This document shows positions 16,424 through 25,893 of a stretch of 64,000 nt of DNA, piece after piece. The stretch spans positions 1-64,000 of the forward strand of contig JBJEJH010000032.1 of assembly GCA_051877855.1 (NCBI GenBank), read 5' to 3'. Each line of letters starts with the position of its first letter. Within the stretch, counting starts at the first letter, position 1. A program made the position numbers and the translations under genes. Origin of the DNA: MGBC120314 sp051877855 (GTDB lineage: Bacteria; Bacillota; Clostridia; Lachnospirales; Lachnospiraceae). Under the pieces are notes generated by a model, which was not told the origin of the DNA, did no database searches, and saw only the letters and a list, made by a program, of their open reading frames with translations.

Positions 16424-18211
16424 CTAGCTTTGGATCTGTTTCATCCGGTAAAATTCACCCTTTAAGTCCATTAATTCTTCATATGTACCATATTCCGCGC
16501 ATTTTCCATCACGAATCACCGCAATCTTATCTGCATCACGAATTGTGGACAGACGGTGGGCTACAATAAACGTTGTTCGGTTTCTTGTAAGATTATTTAT
16601 TGCTTCCTGAATCAGTTTTTCCGATATACTGTCCAAAGCTGATGTAGCTTCATCCAGCACTATAACCTTCGGATCACGGATCAGTGCCCGTGCAATAGCA
16701 ATTCGCTGTCTCTGTCCTCCGGAAAGTTTACCGCCATGCTCTCCCACCTTTGTATCAAGCCCCTCCGGCAGGGAATCAATTAAATCTCTTAAATTTGCTG
16801 CATCAATAACGTGATTCAAGGTTTCTTCATCCACATCGCGAATGCCATAAATAATATTATCCCGGATTGTTCCGGAGAACAAAATCGTGTTCTGCGGTAC
16901 CACTGCCAGATGTTTACGATAGGTACGAAGGTCAATCTTTGACATATCTTTCCCATCCAGAAGAACTGTTCCGGAATCTGCCAGATTAAACCCTATCACC
17001 AGATTCAGGATTGTGGTCTTACCAGCCCCGGATTCACCTACCAAGGCAATGGTTTCACCCTTTTTCACCTTAAGATTAAGGTTTTCCAAAATATTTCTGG
17101 AATCTTTATTATACTGAAAGGTAACATCCCGGAATTCAAAGTCACCCTCAACATGGGTAATCTTTTCCTTCCCCTCATTCTCTTCCACATCTTCCGCCAA
17201 TAACACTTCACCGATGGATCTTACGGACTCCAAACCCTTGGTTATCGTCGGAATCAACGTAATAATCGCTGATACCTGTTGTACGATGGTAGAAAAATAA
17301 TTCTGATACAATGCAATATCACCCACAAGAATCTTATGTTGATATGCAAGATATGCCGTAAATGCCAGACAAATAATCTGGAAAATCTGGAACACTGCCC
17401 AGCCCACAGAACCAAAGGTTGACTGAATTACATCCAGCCGGAATCCCTTTTCCGCCACTTCAATCAGATGACTGCTGACCTTTTCGGCCTCCTCATCTTC
17501 CAAGGCATGTGCTCTGGTTACCGGTATCAATTCCACCATTTCCATAACACGTGCTGAAGTATCTTCCATCTCCTTACGGAATTCCTGATTGCGTTTACGA
17601 ATCACGCCCTTGAAGGTAACCATCGTCAACGCTGCCACAGGAACTGTCATCACAAAAAAGATAAATACAATAAAACTCTTTGAAACCGTTACAATCATCG
17701 CAATAATAATATTCAAGGATATATTCAATATACTTACAAACATTTGCGTTGACAAGGTTTCAACAGCCTCAACATCTCGCATTATCTTGGATTGCAGACG
17801 CCCCGACTGTATATTCTTGTGGTATGAGATGGATAACTGCTGAAGCTTCTTAACCAAAGCACCCCTCAGCCCGGTTTCCACATAGCGTACCGCAAGACTT
17901 TTGTACCGGATATGCAGATAATTCATCGGAACATTAAGCAGAATCAGAAAAATCATTACACCTACATTAACCAGAATCTTTTCCAATGCATGCTCATCAT
18001 TCAATGTCACATAGTTGATAATATTGGCCAAAACAATTGGCGAAATCCATACCGGACTATGTTTAATAACAAAGAAAAATACCGAAAGAATAAATTTACT
18101 GTAATTTCCTTTATAAATACTGACCAGCGTCATCAGAGGATGATCCTTGTATTTTTGAAAACTTTCAATAAATCGTTCCTCTGCGTGGTCCTTTTTCGGA
18201 TCTCGTATCAT
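16424..18211 (-). CDS. ABC exporter with fused membrane and ATPase domains
   Basis: 595 aa from the ATG at 18211, which has AGAAGG upstream; an ATG at 18292 would overlap the GH28 gene by 68 bp and is less likely. The N-terminal half has six hydrophobic helices of a type I exporter. The ATPase has Walker A GESGAGKTT, signature LSGGQRQR, Walker B VIVLDEATSALD and H-loop IVAHRLST. It works as a half-transporter dimer. The cargo is unknown (lipid, peptide or drug). Last gene of the CE12-GH43-GH28 operon, 13 bp after GH28, which is unusual company for an exporter. Confidence 0.92.
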   Translation of the reverse strand: MIRDPKKDHAEERFIESFQKYKDHPLMTLVSIYKGNYSKFILSVFFFVIKHSPVWISPIVLANIINYVTLNDEHALEKILVNVGVMIFLILLNVPMNYLHIRYKSLAVRYVETGLRGALVKKLQQLSISYHKNIQSGRLQSKIMRDVEAVETLSTQMFVSILNISLNIIIAMIVTVSKSFIVFIFFVMTVPVAALTMVTFKGVIRKRNQEFRKEMEDTSARVMEMVELIPVTRAHALEDEEAEKVSSHLIEVAEKGFRLDVIQSTFGSVGWAVFQIFQIICLAFTAYLAYQHKILVGDIALYQNYFSTIVQQVSAIITLIPTITKGLESVRSIGEVLLAEDVEENEGKEKITHVEGDFEFRDVTFQYNKDSRNILENLNLKVKKGETIALVGESGAGKTTILNLVIGFNLADSGTVLLDGKDMSKIDLRTYRKHLAVVPQNTILFSGTIRDNIIYGIRDVDEETLNHVIDAANLRDLIDSLPEGLDTKVGEHGGKLSGGQRQRIAIARALIRDPKVIVLDEATSALDSISEKLIQEAINNLTRNRTTFIVAHRLSTIRDADKIAVIRDGKCAEYGTYEELMDLKGEFYRMKQIQS

Positions 18212-18224
18212 TTTAATAACCTTC

Positions 18225-19778
18225 TTACTTCTCAATTGAATCAACATTTTCTGCAACGATTGCTTCACCATCACAGCCATCGATTTCAACATTTCTCAAG
18301 ATTAATTTTTCCACATTCATAGCAAGAATTCCTGCACGAGAACTCTCATCACAGCCTACCATCATGGCTGCAACACCGCTCTTTGCCTCCTTGGCATAGG
18401 TAACCTTAACATTTTCAAAGGTCAGGCAAGTGATCTTGCGCTCCGGAAGTCCTGTAATATAAGCCGCCGCAACATGACAATTCTTCGCATCAATATTGCG
18501 GAAAGTAAGTCTTTTAATTGCCGGAGTGCGTTCATCCACCGGCAATGGCTGCTTGGATGAAACATATTCCGTCTTGCCGTCCGGATCGCAGAAATAGAAA
18601 CTATTCACAACAAACGGTGTCATTACATTGTCCATATCAATATTTTCAAATGTAATATTATCCAAAACCGAATCTTCACCACGGCCTCTTCTCGTCTTAA
18701 CACGAAGACCACGATCCGTATTCATAAACAAACAATCCTTAATGGTAACTTCCTTGACACCCGCAGCAATCTCACTTCCCACAGTAACAGCACCATGGCC
18801 GTCACGCATACAGCACTGACGAACGATCATATTCTGCGTCGGCTGCTTTAACTTCCGGCCCATATAAATCTTTCCGGACTTGATAGCAATACAATCATCA
18901 CCCACAGAGATATAGGTTCCGATAACTTCAACATTCTTGCAGCTTTCCGGATCCAGTCCGTCCGTATTGTGTGAATTAAATGGATTTTTAATCTTCACAT
19001 CAATAAACTTAAGATTCTCCGAAAAATACGGATGCAGTGTCCAGGATGGAGAATTCTGTACTGTAACACCATGAAGAACCACATTCTTACAATGGCTGAT
19101 AAATACCAGACGTGGCCTCCATGCAATCTTGCGAATCTTTGGTTCAAACCACCAGTTGTCAAAATCAGCACAGCCATCAATGGTTCCCTCACCGGTAATG
19201 GTGATATTTTCTGCATTAATCGCCGTCACAATTCCGGTAAACATATCCAGTGGATTACCTTCCCAGCTGCCAAGATTATATTCCTCGGTCTCATCAAAGC
19301 TGTCGATGGTTCCAGGAAAGATCGGGAATCGTTCTCTTTCAGTAAAAGCAGAAAGAACCGCACCCTTAGCTAATTCCAATGTAAGATCACTCTTTAAGAA
19401 AATTGAAGTAATCTTAAACACACCCTCCGGTACCAAAACGCGGCTATCCTTAGGACATGCCATAATCGCCGCCTGAATCGCATTGGTATCGTCATGTTCT
19501 CCATCGCCCTTAGCGCCAAAATCCTTTACATTTAAGGTCACAAACTGATAATCCGTATGAACCTTTAACGGCGCTATCTTTTCCCCGTCATAGTCCACCC
19601 GAACTTCATAATCCGTGTCCGGCTTTAACCCGAAAATCGATGTAATAACCTTATTTCCGGTAACCATTTTGACACTATTAACGTAAATATCGTATTCCTT
19701 TTCTGTATAGTATTTGCCTGAATCTGTGAGTTCTACCACAATACTTCGAGCTGTTTTTCCAATTAATCTAAGTTCCAT
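18225..19778 (-). CDS. Glycoside hydrolase family 28 (polygalacturonase-like)
   Basis: 517 aa. An N-terminal beta domain (about 1-80, fibronectin-like) is followed by the GH28 beta-helix, starting VKDFGAKGDGEHDDTNAIQ. Active-site motifs are present: NTDGLDPESC, SVGDDCIAIKSG, GHGAVTVGS and RGLRVKT. GH28 enzymes hydrolyse alpha-1,4 galacturonosyl bonds of pectin, or galacturonosyl-rhamnose bonds. No signal peptide is seen, so it probably acts in the cytoplasm on imported oligosaccharides, favouring an exo mode; this is inference. Ribosome site AGGAGG. It lies in one operon with CE12, GH43 and the 239-aa protein. Confidence 0.93.
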   Translation of the reverse strand: MELRLIGKTARSIVVELTDSGKYYTEKEYDIYVNSVKMVTGNKVITSIFGLKPDTDYEVRVDYDGEKIAPLKVHTDYQFVTLNVKDFGAKGDGEHDDTNAIQAAIMACPKDSRVLVPEGVFKITSIFLKSDLTLELAKGAVLSAFTERERFPIFPGTIDSFDETEEYNLGSWEGNPLDMFTGIVTAINAENITITGEGTIDGCADFDNWWFEPKIRKIAWRPRLVFISHCKNVVLHGVTVQNSPSWTLHPYFSENLKFIDVKIKNPFNSHNTDGLDPESCKNVEVIGTYISVGDDCIAIKSGKIYMGRKLKQPTQNMIVRQCCMRDGHGAVTVGSEIAAGVKEVTIKDCLFMNTDRGLRVKTRRGRGEDSVLDNITFENIDMDNVMTPFVVNSFYFCDPDGKTEYVSSKQPLPVDERTPAIKRLTFRNIDAKNCHVAAAYITGLPERKITCLTFENVKVTYAKEAKSGVAAMMVGCDESSRAGILAMNVEKLILRNVEIDGCDGEAIVAENVDSIEK

Positions 19779-19789
19779 GTGTCTTCCTC

Positions 19790-20509
19790 CTAGTGCAAAG
19801 CTGATTCTGCCATAAGCATCACAACAGCACCTTTATTTAATTCTGTAGAATCAAGATGTTCCATTACCTCATTCATAAGTCTCTTACCATATACCTCATA
19901 CTTTTCAGCAAGAATAACCTTCAAGCGACATGCCTTCAATATAGCGAAGGCAGCCAAGGCCTTATCGGTAAGATCCTTCTCTTCCTCTTCCATAAAGGCT
20001 CTCAAAGTATTCTTAAACAGTGTTTTCAAGCCGTCATAATACTCATACAACATCTGATTAATAGAATCAATGCCTTCAATAACCGCAGTCATATAATATG
20101 CATTATTCTTCTGAGGTCTCTCATATGCCTTAACATAGCGATTAAACAGATCCTGATAGTGTTCCTTTCCACCCAGAACCGTCTCATACTTGGCGTAAAA
20201 AACCAAGGCCATTTCATCCTCTTCCTGATCAAGATTGTTCTTTAACGTCTCCATCAAAGCCTTAATCCGATCTTTAACTTCACCCTCTCCATTTTCCAGT
20301 TCATAGAAGCAGGCAATACCGGAATATTTCTTATCATATGGAATCTGTGCAACTAAGTTTGCCAGCACTCTCCGGTCATTCTCATTTTCCTTACGTTTAC
20401 TGCGCATTCCAAGTCCCTGCAACAATAAAGCATTTTCATTTCCCCAGGCATCATTTACTTCCATACTGAAGCTTTCTGCCACATCACGAATATAATTATC
20501 TAATTTCAC
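19790..20509 (-). CDS. Unknown protein in the pectin operon (239 aa)
   Basis: Begins with GTG overlapping the GH43 stop (GTGA), with AAGGTGG as ribosome site, so translation is coupled. 239 aa, almost all helical and acidic, no signal peptide, no membrane helix. Visible blocks: YDKKYSGIACFYELENGEG and a run of Glu (FMEEEEKDLT). No catalytic motif is obvious. It could be a helical accessory domain, a regulator or an unrecognised carbohydrate enzyme. It lies 11 bp before GH28, so a role in pectin breakdown is inferred from position only. Confidence 0.75.
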   Translation of the reverse strand: MKLDNYIRDVAESFSMEVNDAWGNENALLLQGLGMRSKRKENENDRRVLANLVAQIPYDKKYSGIACFYELENGEGEVKDRIKALMETLKNNLDQEEDEMALVFYAKYETVLGGKEHYQDLFNRYVKAYERPQKNNAYYMTAVIEGIDSINQMLYEYYDGLKTLFKNTLRAFMEEEEKDLTDKALAAFAILKACRLKVILAEKYEVYGKRLMNEVMEHLDSTELNKGAVVMLMAESALH

Positions 20510-22440
20510 TTTATTCCACCTTCTTTATCATATTTAAAGTAATCATAGGCTGTCTCCAATGATTCTTGTCCTGCATGGGCATACATACCAACCATTGCGC
20601 CGGTAAATCTCTTGCCCTTCTTTAGTCCTTCATCACACAGATAATATACGTTATCCAGTGTTCCAAGTTCTCTCTCTTCACCGTCATTCAACGTATAGAA
20701 GAATTGTCTCTGCAAATATGCAGTCTTGATTTTTAAGCTAATCCGATATGAAGAATCCTCCGCTTTCGCATCCTGCAAATTAAGCAGAATCGATAAGGAT
20801 TCTATATCATCTTCATCAATATGTTCCACTACCTTGAGGTAATATTGCCCCTGTCTTACAAATACCCCGTATTTCAAATACGTATTCTCATCATAATAAC
20901 AGGTCATTCCTGCATCCTGACCATCCCGTATTTCTTTCCACTCCAAAACAGATTCTGCGGTAAATTCAAAATCTTTCTGACGTCTCAAGATGACGCTGCG
21001 ACAGTTCGTGGAATTCATATCCCATGCACTTCCCCGAATACGAAGTTTTCCATCCTCAATCCGTATTGCTCCCTCTTCGGGTGGTCTTGGATACATCCAT
21101 TCTTTTCCAATGGATTCATCAAATTTCTCCACAACAGCTTCCGTTTTCCATTCCATCGACGGAAAAGGTTTTATGTTCAATGTACTCGGTCCCTGCAACT
21201 GATGAACCATCGGCCAGCCATCCGCCGTCCATGTAATGGGATCCAAGGCAGTTTCCCGTCCAAGGATGCTGTACCTGCCATCCACCATTCGACCACACAG
21301 GTAAACCATATACCAACGGCCATCCGGTGTCTGCACCGGCTTTCCGTGACCACAGCGCTGGATAGCCGCGTCCGGATCTGTCTGACGCATAATCGGATTA
21401 AACGGACAAGGTTCATAAATCCCCTTCAGTGTCTTAGACCTTGACACGGTAATACGATGTCCCGGTCCCGTACCGCCCTCTGCCTCAAAAAGATAATACC
21501 ATCCATCTTTTTTAAGCAAATGAGGCCCCTCAGGCGCTCTCTTCTGGTCACCGTAAAACAAAAGCTCAGCCTCACTAATCTGCTCCGTACAATCTTTATT
21601 TAATTCAAAAATACGTGCTCCCCGGTTCAGCAACATATATTTTCTTCCATCATCATCCACAAAGATGGATGGATCAATTCCGTCCTCATGAATCACTGCC
21701 GGTTTGGAATACGGTCCCTCCGGTTTCTCCGATGATACAACAATCTGTTTACGATATACGGTTCCTGTGTCATTCAATCGATAGGTCGCCGTAATAAAGA
21801 ACTTTCCATCGTGATATGAAATATCCGGTGCCCAATATCCTCTTCCACCTTCCAATTCATCCAAATTCGCCCACTGAGGATTGGTGATTGCATGACCTAT
21901 AATCTCCCAATGAACCAAATCTTTCGAGTGAGATATCGGAATACATGGAAAAAAAATAAATGAAGAATTAACCATGTAGTAATCCTCTCCAACCCTTACA
22001 ATGGATGGATCCGGAAACATTCCGGTACGTATCGGATTTCGATACAAGTCCTCATACGATGCTCCACAATATTCCTCAAAATATTGTTCAATCTCACGAT
22101 GTTCACTCTGATGGGCCAGATCATAAGGTGTTATTAGATCAATATCTCCCACCATTGGCTTCATTCCAACACGTTCCACCAGATATTTTACAATATCGAC
22201 ATTTCCGGACAGAACACCGTAATGTAAAATATTTCGATGCTTTTCATCATAGATATTCATACTAGCTCTGGAATATTCCACAACATAGCGCAGAATCCGA
22301 TAATCTCCTGCCAACGCTGCAACCAGAGCCATACATCGTCCCTGTTCATCTACTTCATCAATCCGATTAGGAGTTTCTTCCAAGAGCTTCTTGACCCGAT
22401 CATAGTCATGTTCAATGATTGCTTTCTCAATCAAATGCAT
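20506..22440 (-). CDS. Ankyrin-repeat / GH43 fusion glycosidase
   Basis: 644 aa from the second ATG (22440), which is spaced eight bases from GGAGA; the ATG at 22446 is too close to it. Residues about 1-125 are ankyrin-like repeats (RNILHYGVLSGNVDIVKYLV). From about 135 a GH43 five-bladed propeller follows: GMFPDPSIVRV (base Asp), GIDPSIFVDDDGRKY (Asp) and RAPEGPHLLKKDGWYYL (acid Glu). A C-terminal beta-sandwich (about 440-640) resembles the accessory domain of GH43 xylosidases and arabinofuranosidases. Likely activity: removal of arabinose or xylose from pectin side chains, in the cytoplasm because no signal peptide is seen. The ankyrin part on a glycosidase is unusual and may bind a partner. 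Confidence 0.88.
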   Translation of the reverse strand: MHLIEKAIIEHDYDRVKKLLEETPNRIDEVDEQGRCMALVAALAGDYRILRYVVEYSRASMNIYDEKHRNILHYGVLSGNVDIVKYLVERVGMKPMVGDIDLITPYDLAHQSEHREIEQYFEEYCGASYEDLYRNPIRTGMFPDPSIVRVGEDYYMVNSSFIFFPCIPISHSKDLVHWEIIGHAITNPQWANLDELEGGRGYWAPDISYHDGKFFITATYRLNDTGTVYRKQIVVSSEKPEGPYSKPAVIHEDGIDPSIFVDDDGRKYMLLNRGARIFELNKDCTEQISEAELLFYGDQKRAPEGPHLLKKDGWYYLFEAEGGTGPGHRITVSRSKTLKGIYEPCPFNPIMRQTDPDAAIQRCGHGKPVQTPDGRWYMVYLCGRMVDGRYSILGRETALDPITWTADGWPMVHQLQGPSTLNIKPFPSMEWKTEAVVEKFDESIGKEWMYPRPPEEGAIRIEDGKLRIRGSAWDMNSTNCRSVILRRQKDFEFTAESVLEWKEIRDGQDAGMTCYYDENTYLKYGVFVRQGQYYLKVVEHIDEDDIESLSILLNLQDAKAEDSSYRISLKIKTAYLQRQFFYTLNDGEERELGTLDNVYYLCDEGLKKGKRFTGAMVGMYAHAGQESLETAYDYFKYDKEGGIK

Positions 22441-22481
22441 CTGCATCTCTCCTTTATAGAACTAGCAATTTTAACTTGTAA

Positions 22482-23204
22482 TTAATCAACCAACAATGCC
22501 GGATCTTCCAGATTTGAACCGGAATCTACCAGCACACTGGCGTATACTCCACCGATTTTAGCAACTTCCTCTGCAATAATACCGCCAAATACATATGCGC
22601 CTTCATACTGAAGATGTGAATTATCTTCTTTTCCATCCGGGAAATTTGGATAAATTCCACCGGGAACATGCAGAAACCATTTCTTGGTTGCCTCAAATCC
22701 GGCTTCTTCAATCTTCGCCTTGCTCAAGGAACATAAATCGATGACAGGTACATCCAATTCCTTTGCCAATGCAATCATCGCCTCCGGATAATCCTGATGT
22801 GTTCCCTCAACCAAATGAACATGATCCTCCTGGAACAATCTGCGATATAATGATGTAATAAAGAGCGGATACGCCTTGTGTTTTCTTGCAACTTCAACGA
22901 ACTTCTTCAAATTATCCTGATAATCCCCGAAGCTCGTTGTATGTCTGGCCTCATCCGGTTTTTCATCATTATGACCAAACTGAATATAGAGAAAATCTCC
23001 TTCCTTAATTTCACGATCAATATAATCCAATCTTCCTTCGTCAATAAAACTCTTCGTACTTCTACCATTTTCTGCATAGTTTTCGATCTTAACATTTTTC
23101 TTCAGATACAATCCATATGCCTGTCCAATTCCGGTCTGTGGAAAACTCATATAATAATTCTGTTTTACCGTGGAATCTCCCGCCCAAAAAATTCTTGCTG
23201 CCAT
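22482..23204 (-). CDS. Rhamnogalacturonan acetylesterase-like (CE12, SGNH hydrolase)
   Basis: 240 aa. SGNH blocks in order: AGDSTVKQNY (nucleophile Ser), AENGRSTKSF (Gly), IQFGHNDEKPDE (Asn), and NSHLQYEGAYVFG with the catalytic His near the end. The GDST and GHND forms are characteristic of CE12, which removes acetyl groups from rhamnogalacturonan. No signal peptide, so it would deacetylate imported oligosaccharides. Ribosome site AGGAGG. First gene of the operon running down to the ABC exporter; a promoter should lie in 23205-23395, but I could not fix one. Confidence 0.92.
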   Translation of the reverse strand: MAARIFWAGDSTVKQNYYMSFPQTGIGQAYGLYLKKNVKIENYAENGRSTKSFIDEGRLDYIDREIKEGDFLYIQFGHNDEKPDEARHTTSFGDYQDNLKKFVEVARKHKAYPLFITSLYRRLFQEDHVHLVEGTHQDYPEAMIALAKELDVPVIDLCSLSKAKIEEAGFEATKKWFLHVPGGIYPNFPDGKEDNSHLQYEGAYVFGGIIAEEVAKIGGVYASVLVDSGSNLEDPALLVD

Positions 23205-23397
23205 ATTGCTGCCTCCTGTACCTTATATACTTTATATTATGATGTTTTTTATTTTCATATTCTTTATCATTTTATCATAAAAAATCTTTATCTGCACCAT
23301 ATTTTAAGTAATTAATATCGCATTTTACATATTTTTCTCTCAATTAATAAAGAGGCTTTTTGATTCCGTTGTAATTCCGATGAAATTATTTATTTTA

Positions 23398-23433
23398 TAA
23401 AAAAGAGCAACCAAGCTATCGCCTGATTGCTCT
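23398..23433 (-). terminator. Terminator of the sugar importer operon
   Basis: AGAGCAA (23404-23410) pairs with TTGCTCT (23427-23433), with a further partial helix inside. On the minus strand the stem is followed by TTTTTT. It separates the importer genes from the CE12 operon. Confidence 0.82.
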
Positions 23434-23465
23434 CAATAAACATATTCATTTAAGTCTTTAAGAAA

Positions 23466-24311
23466 TTACTCCTTAACGGCACCTACATTAACACCCTGTA
23501 CAAAGTAATCCTGGCAGAATGGATAAAGAATCATGAAAGGAATGATTGCTACGATAATAGAAGCATTCTTAATTGTATTATCTGAAATCTTATCCTCTGT
23601 TCTTGGCAAGTCGTTATCTACGATCAAACCACGTAACTTCATCTGGAAGTTATACAAAGAGTTCTTTGTTACATAAATCTTAATGTTCGTATAGTCGTTC
23701 CAGAACTTAACGGCAAACATCAAACCGATTGATGCAAGAGCTGCCTTTGAAAGCGGAAGAACGATTCTGAAGAAGATTACAATTGGTGAACATCCATCAA
23801 TAGCCGCTGCCTCAAAAAGCGATCCAGGAATACCCTCAAAGAAGTTTCTCATCAATACCAGGTTATAAACGTCTATACCTAATGGAAGAATAACTGCCCA
23901 CAAGGTGTTTAACATTCCAAGTCTTCTGATTACGAGGTAAGTAGGAATCATACCACCATTGAAGATCATGGTAAATAACAGCATATATGCGAAGAAGCTT
24001 CTACCCGGCATTTCCCACTGAATAAGTACATAAGCACCTAATGTAGAAAGTAACAAACCAAGGAATGTACCTGAAATCGTAATAACCATAGAGATTAAGA
24101 ACGGACGGTACAAAGTACTTCTTGTAAATACAAGCTTATATCCACCGAAGGTAAACTGATTCGGCCACATTGCAAGACCATATCCTGAAGCCGCATCAAA
24201 TGAGTCAACGACAACCTTCCAAATAGGAATCAAAATAATCAATGAAATAATAATAAATAATACTGCATTGAAAATAGGGAAGGCCTTAATTTTCTTTTTT
24301 GATTTATTCAT
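23466..24311 (-). CDS. Sugar ABC transporter permease (LplC/YtcP-like)
   Basis: 281 aa with six predicted membrane helices and the permease EAA loop (FEAAAIDGCSPIVIFFRIVLPLSKAAL region) that contacts the ATPase. It belongs to the CUT1 family, closest by length and C-terminal motif (QDYFVQGVNVGAVKE) to LplC-type permeases that import pectin-derived oligosaccharides in Bacillus. Ribosome site AAGGAGGG, 14 bp after the other permease. No ATPase gene is present; such systems share an MsmX-type ATPase encoded elsewhere. Confidence 0.94.
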   Translation of the reverse strand: MNKSKKKIKAFPIFNAVLFIIISLIILIPIWKVVVDSFDAASGYGLAMWPNQFTFGGYKLVFTRSTLYRPFLISMVITISGTFLGLLLSTLGAYVLIQWEMPGRSFFAYMLLFTMIFNGGMIPTYLVIRRLGMLNTLWAVILPLGIDVYNLVLMRNFFEGIPGSLFEAAAIDGCSPIVIFFRIVLPLSKAALASIGLMFAVKFWNDYTNIKIYVTKNSLYNFQMKLRGLIVDNDLPRTEDKISDNTIKNASIIVAIIPFMILYPFCQDYFVQGVNVGAVKE

Positions 24312-24325
24312 ATCTTTTACCCTCC

Positions 24326-25741
24326 TTATACAATACCTTTACCACGAACCTTCTTTGACGCATAATCGCAAATAAGGACGAGAACTGCACTAACTAACGA
24401 CCTGAACAAACCAACCGCTGTCGTATAACCGTAGTTTGGCACGCCTGTGAAGGACTGTGTGTAAATATATGTCTGAAGTACATTTGATACCTCAATAACA
24501 GCATCGTTCATTAATACGAATACAGATTCGAAAAGATTCATAACCTTCGCCAGGTTCAAGATAAATACAGTAATAATTGTATTAGACAACGCAGGGAATG
24601 TTACGTATACCATCTTATTCCATCTGTTAGCACCATCGATAGATGCTGCTTCGTATAACTCTGGGCTAATACCGGAAAGTGTTGCCAGGAAGAGAATTGT
24701 TCCCCAACCTGTATCCTTCCAGATATTAATAATATAGTAAACCGGACGCCATGTTTCTGTTGTTCCCAAGAAGAAAATCGGCTCCTTAATAATATGCAAA
24801 TTAACTAACAACTGGTTAACAAGACCGGACTCCGATGTTGTCAAAAGCATACGGAAGATTGATGCAACTACTACCCATGACATAAAGTGAGGAAGGTAAA
24901 TAATTGTCTGTACGGTCTTCTTAAAATGAATGTTGGTAATTTCATGTAAAAGCAATGAAATTACTACAGCCATAAATGTATTAAGAATCAACTTGAGAAT
25001 ACTTAACTCCAATGTGTTCTTAAATGCCATCCAGAAGTACGTATCGCTTGATGCCATCTTAGCAAAATGCTTAATACCTACATAAACCGGAAGTTTTGTA
25101 TAATCGGTAAAGGCATAACGTACGCCTAACATTGGCCAATAGTTAAAAATCAAGATGAAAATCAAAACCGGAAGGAACATTAAATAGAACCACTTATGAT
25201 TCAATATTCTTGCTCCGACAGACTTTGAATTGGTCAGATATCTTGTATCGTACTGAATCGTTTTTCTGTACTTCAAAACATCAAAGAAGCATCCGGCCAC
25301 CGCAATAATAAGACCAACGATTACTACATAAGTACCACATCCAACCTTATAAACCGGATCTGATAAGAATGATGAAAGATCCTTAAATGTTAATGCAAAA
25401 ATAATACCTGCAATTGCAGTTGTTATAATTGAATAAATTTCCTTTTTAGCTACAACAATAATAATCGATGCAACTAAAGCAAGCATAAAAATATACCACA
25501 AAAACTGGTGGTTAGCGTATGCATACCCCTTATTATTAAGGTAACTCATGTAACTATATGCATCTTTTACTTTTTCTGAATTCTGTATAAACGGAAGTAA
25601 TCCGCCGATAAAAGCGATTACTGCACCCACAATAGCCAAAACACGAATGTTCTTTGGTGGCTGATATACTTTCGTACCGCACTGTGGACATAGCTTAGCG
25701 TTTTTTGGCAATTCGGCATTGCAAGCTTTACATACTGCCAT
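24326..25741 (-). CDS. Sugar ABC permease (LplB-like) with N-terminal zinc ribbon
   Basis: 471 aa from the ATG at 25741 (GAGGG upstream); a start at 25825 would lie before this ribosome site. Layout: residues 1-25 a zinc ribbon (CKAC...CPQC), then about 150 residues with four extra membrane helices, then a normal LplB-type permease of about 290 residues (FNYWPMLGVRYAF, and the EAA loop YEAASIDGANRWNKM). The second half alone would be a complete CUT1 permease. The fused cytoplasmic zinc ribbon and extra helices are not part of the usual family and may serve assembly or sensing. Second gene of the importer operon. Confidence 0.9.
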   Translation of the reverse strand: MAVCKACNAELPKNAKLCPQCGTKVYQPPKNIRVLAIVGAVIAFIGGLLPFIQNSEKVKDAYSYMSYLNNKGYAYANHQFLWYIFMLALVASIIIVVAKKEIYSIITTAIAGIIFALTFKDLSSFLSDPVYKVGCGTYVVIVGLIIAVAGCFFDVLKYRKTIQYDTRYLTNSKSVGARILNHKWFYLMFLPVLIFILIFNYWPMLGVRYAFTDYTKLPVYVGIKHFAKMASSDTYFWMAFKNTLELSILKLILNTFMAVVISLLLHEITNIHFKKTVQTIIYLPHFMSWVVVASIFRMLLTTSESGLVNQLLVNLHIIKEPIFFLGTTETWRPVYYIINIWKDTGWGTILFLATLSGISPELYEAASIDGANRWNKMVYVTFPALSNTIITVFILNLAKVMNLFESVFVLMNDAVIEVSNVLQTYIYTQSFTGVPNYGYTTAVGLFRSLVSAVLVLICDYASKKVRGKGIV

Positions 25742-25813
25742 TCTATTACCCTCTTTCCTAATAATGTTGTAATACCTAGAGATTACGAGTCTCCCCGTAA
25801 AAAATTGGACTCC

Positions 25814-25833
25814 CCCCGGGATCACTCCCGGGG
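25814..25833 (-). other. GC-rich stem-loop between binding protein and permease genes
   Basis: CCCCGGG (25814-25820) pairs with CCCGGGG (25827-25833) around a 6-nt loop. In sugar ABC operons such hairpins protect the upstream binding-protein mRNA or cause partial termination, so more binding protein than permease is made. On the minus strand a T run occurs about 12 nt after the stem. Confidence 0.6.
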
Positions 25834-25893
25834 TTCATCCTTAAAGTCATTAAATATGTGCCTATTATGAGAAGACTCAAACACCCTTAGTTA

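Noticed and set aside
18212..18292. ABC exporter starting at 18292
   Set aside because: It would overlap the GH28 end by 68 bp; the ATG at 18211 has its own ribosome site just after the GH28 stop.
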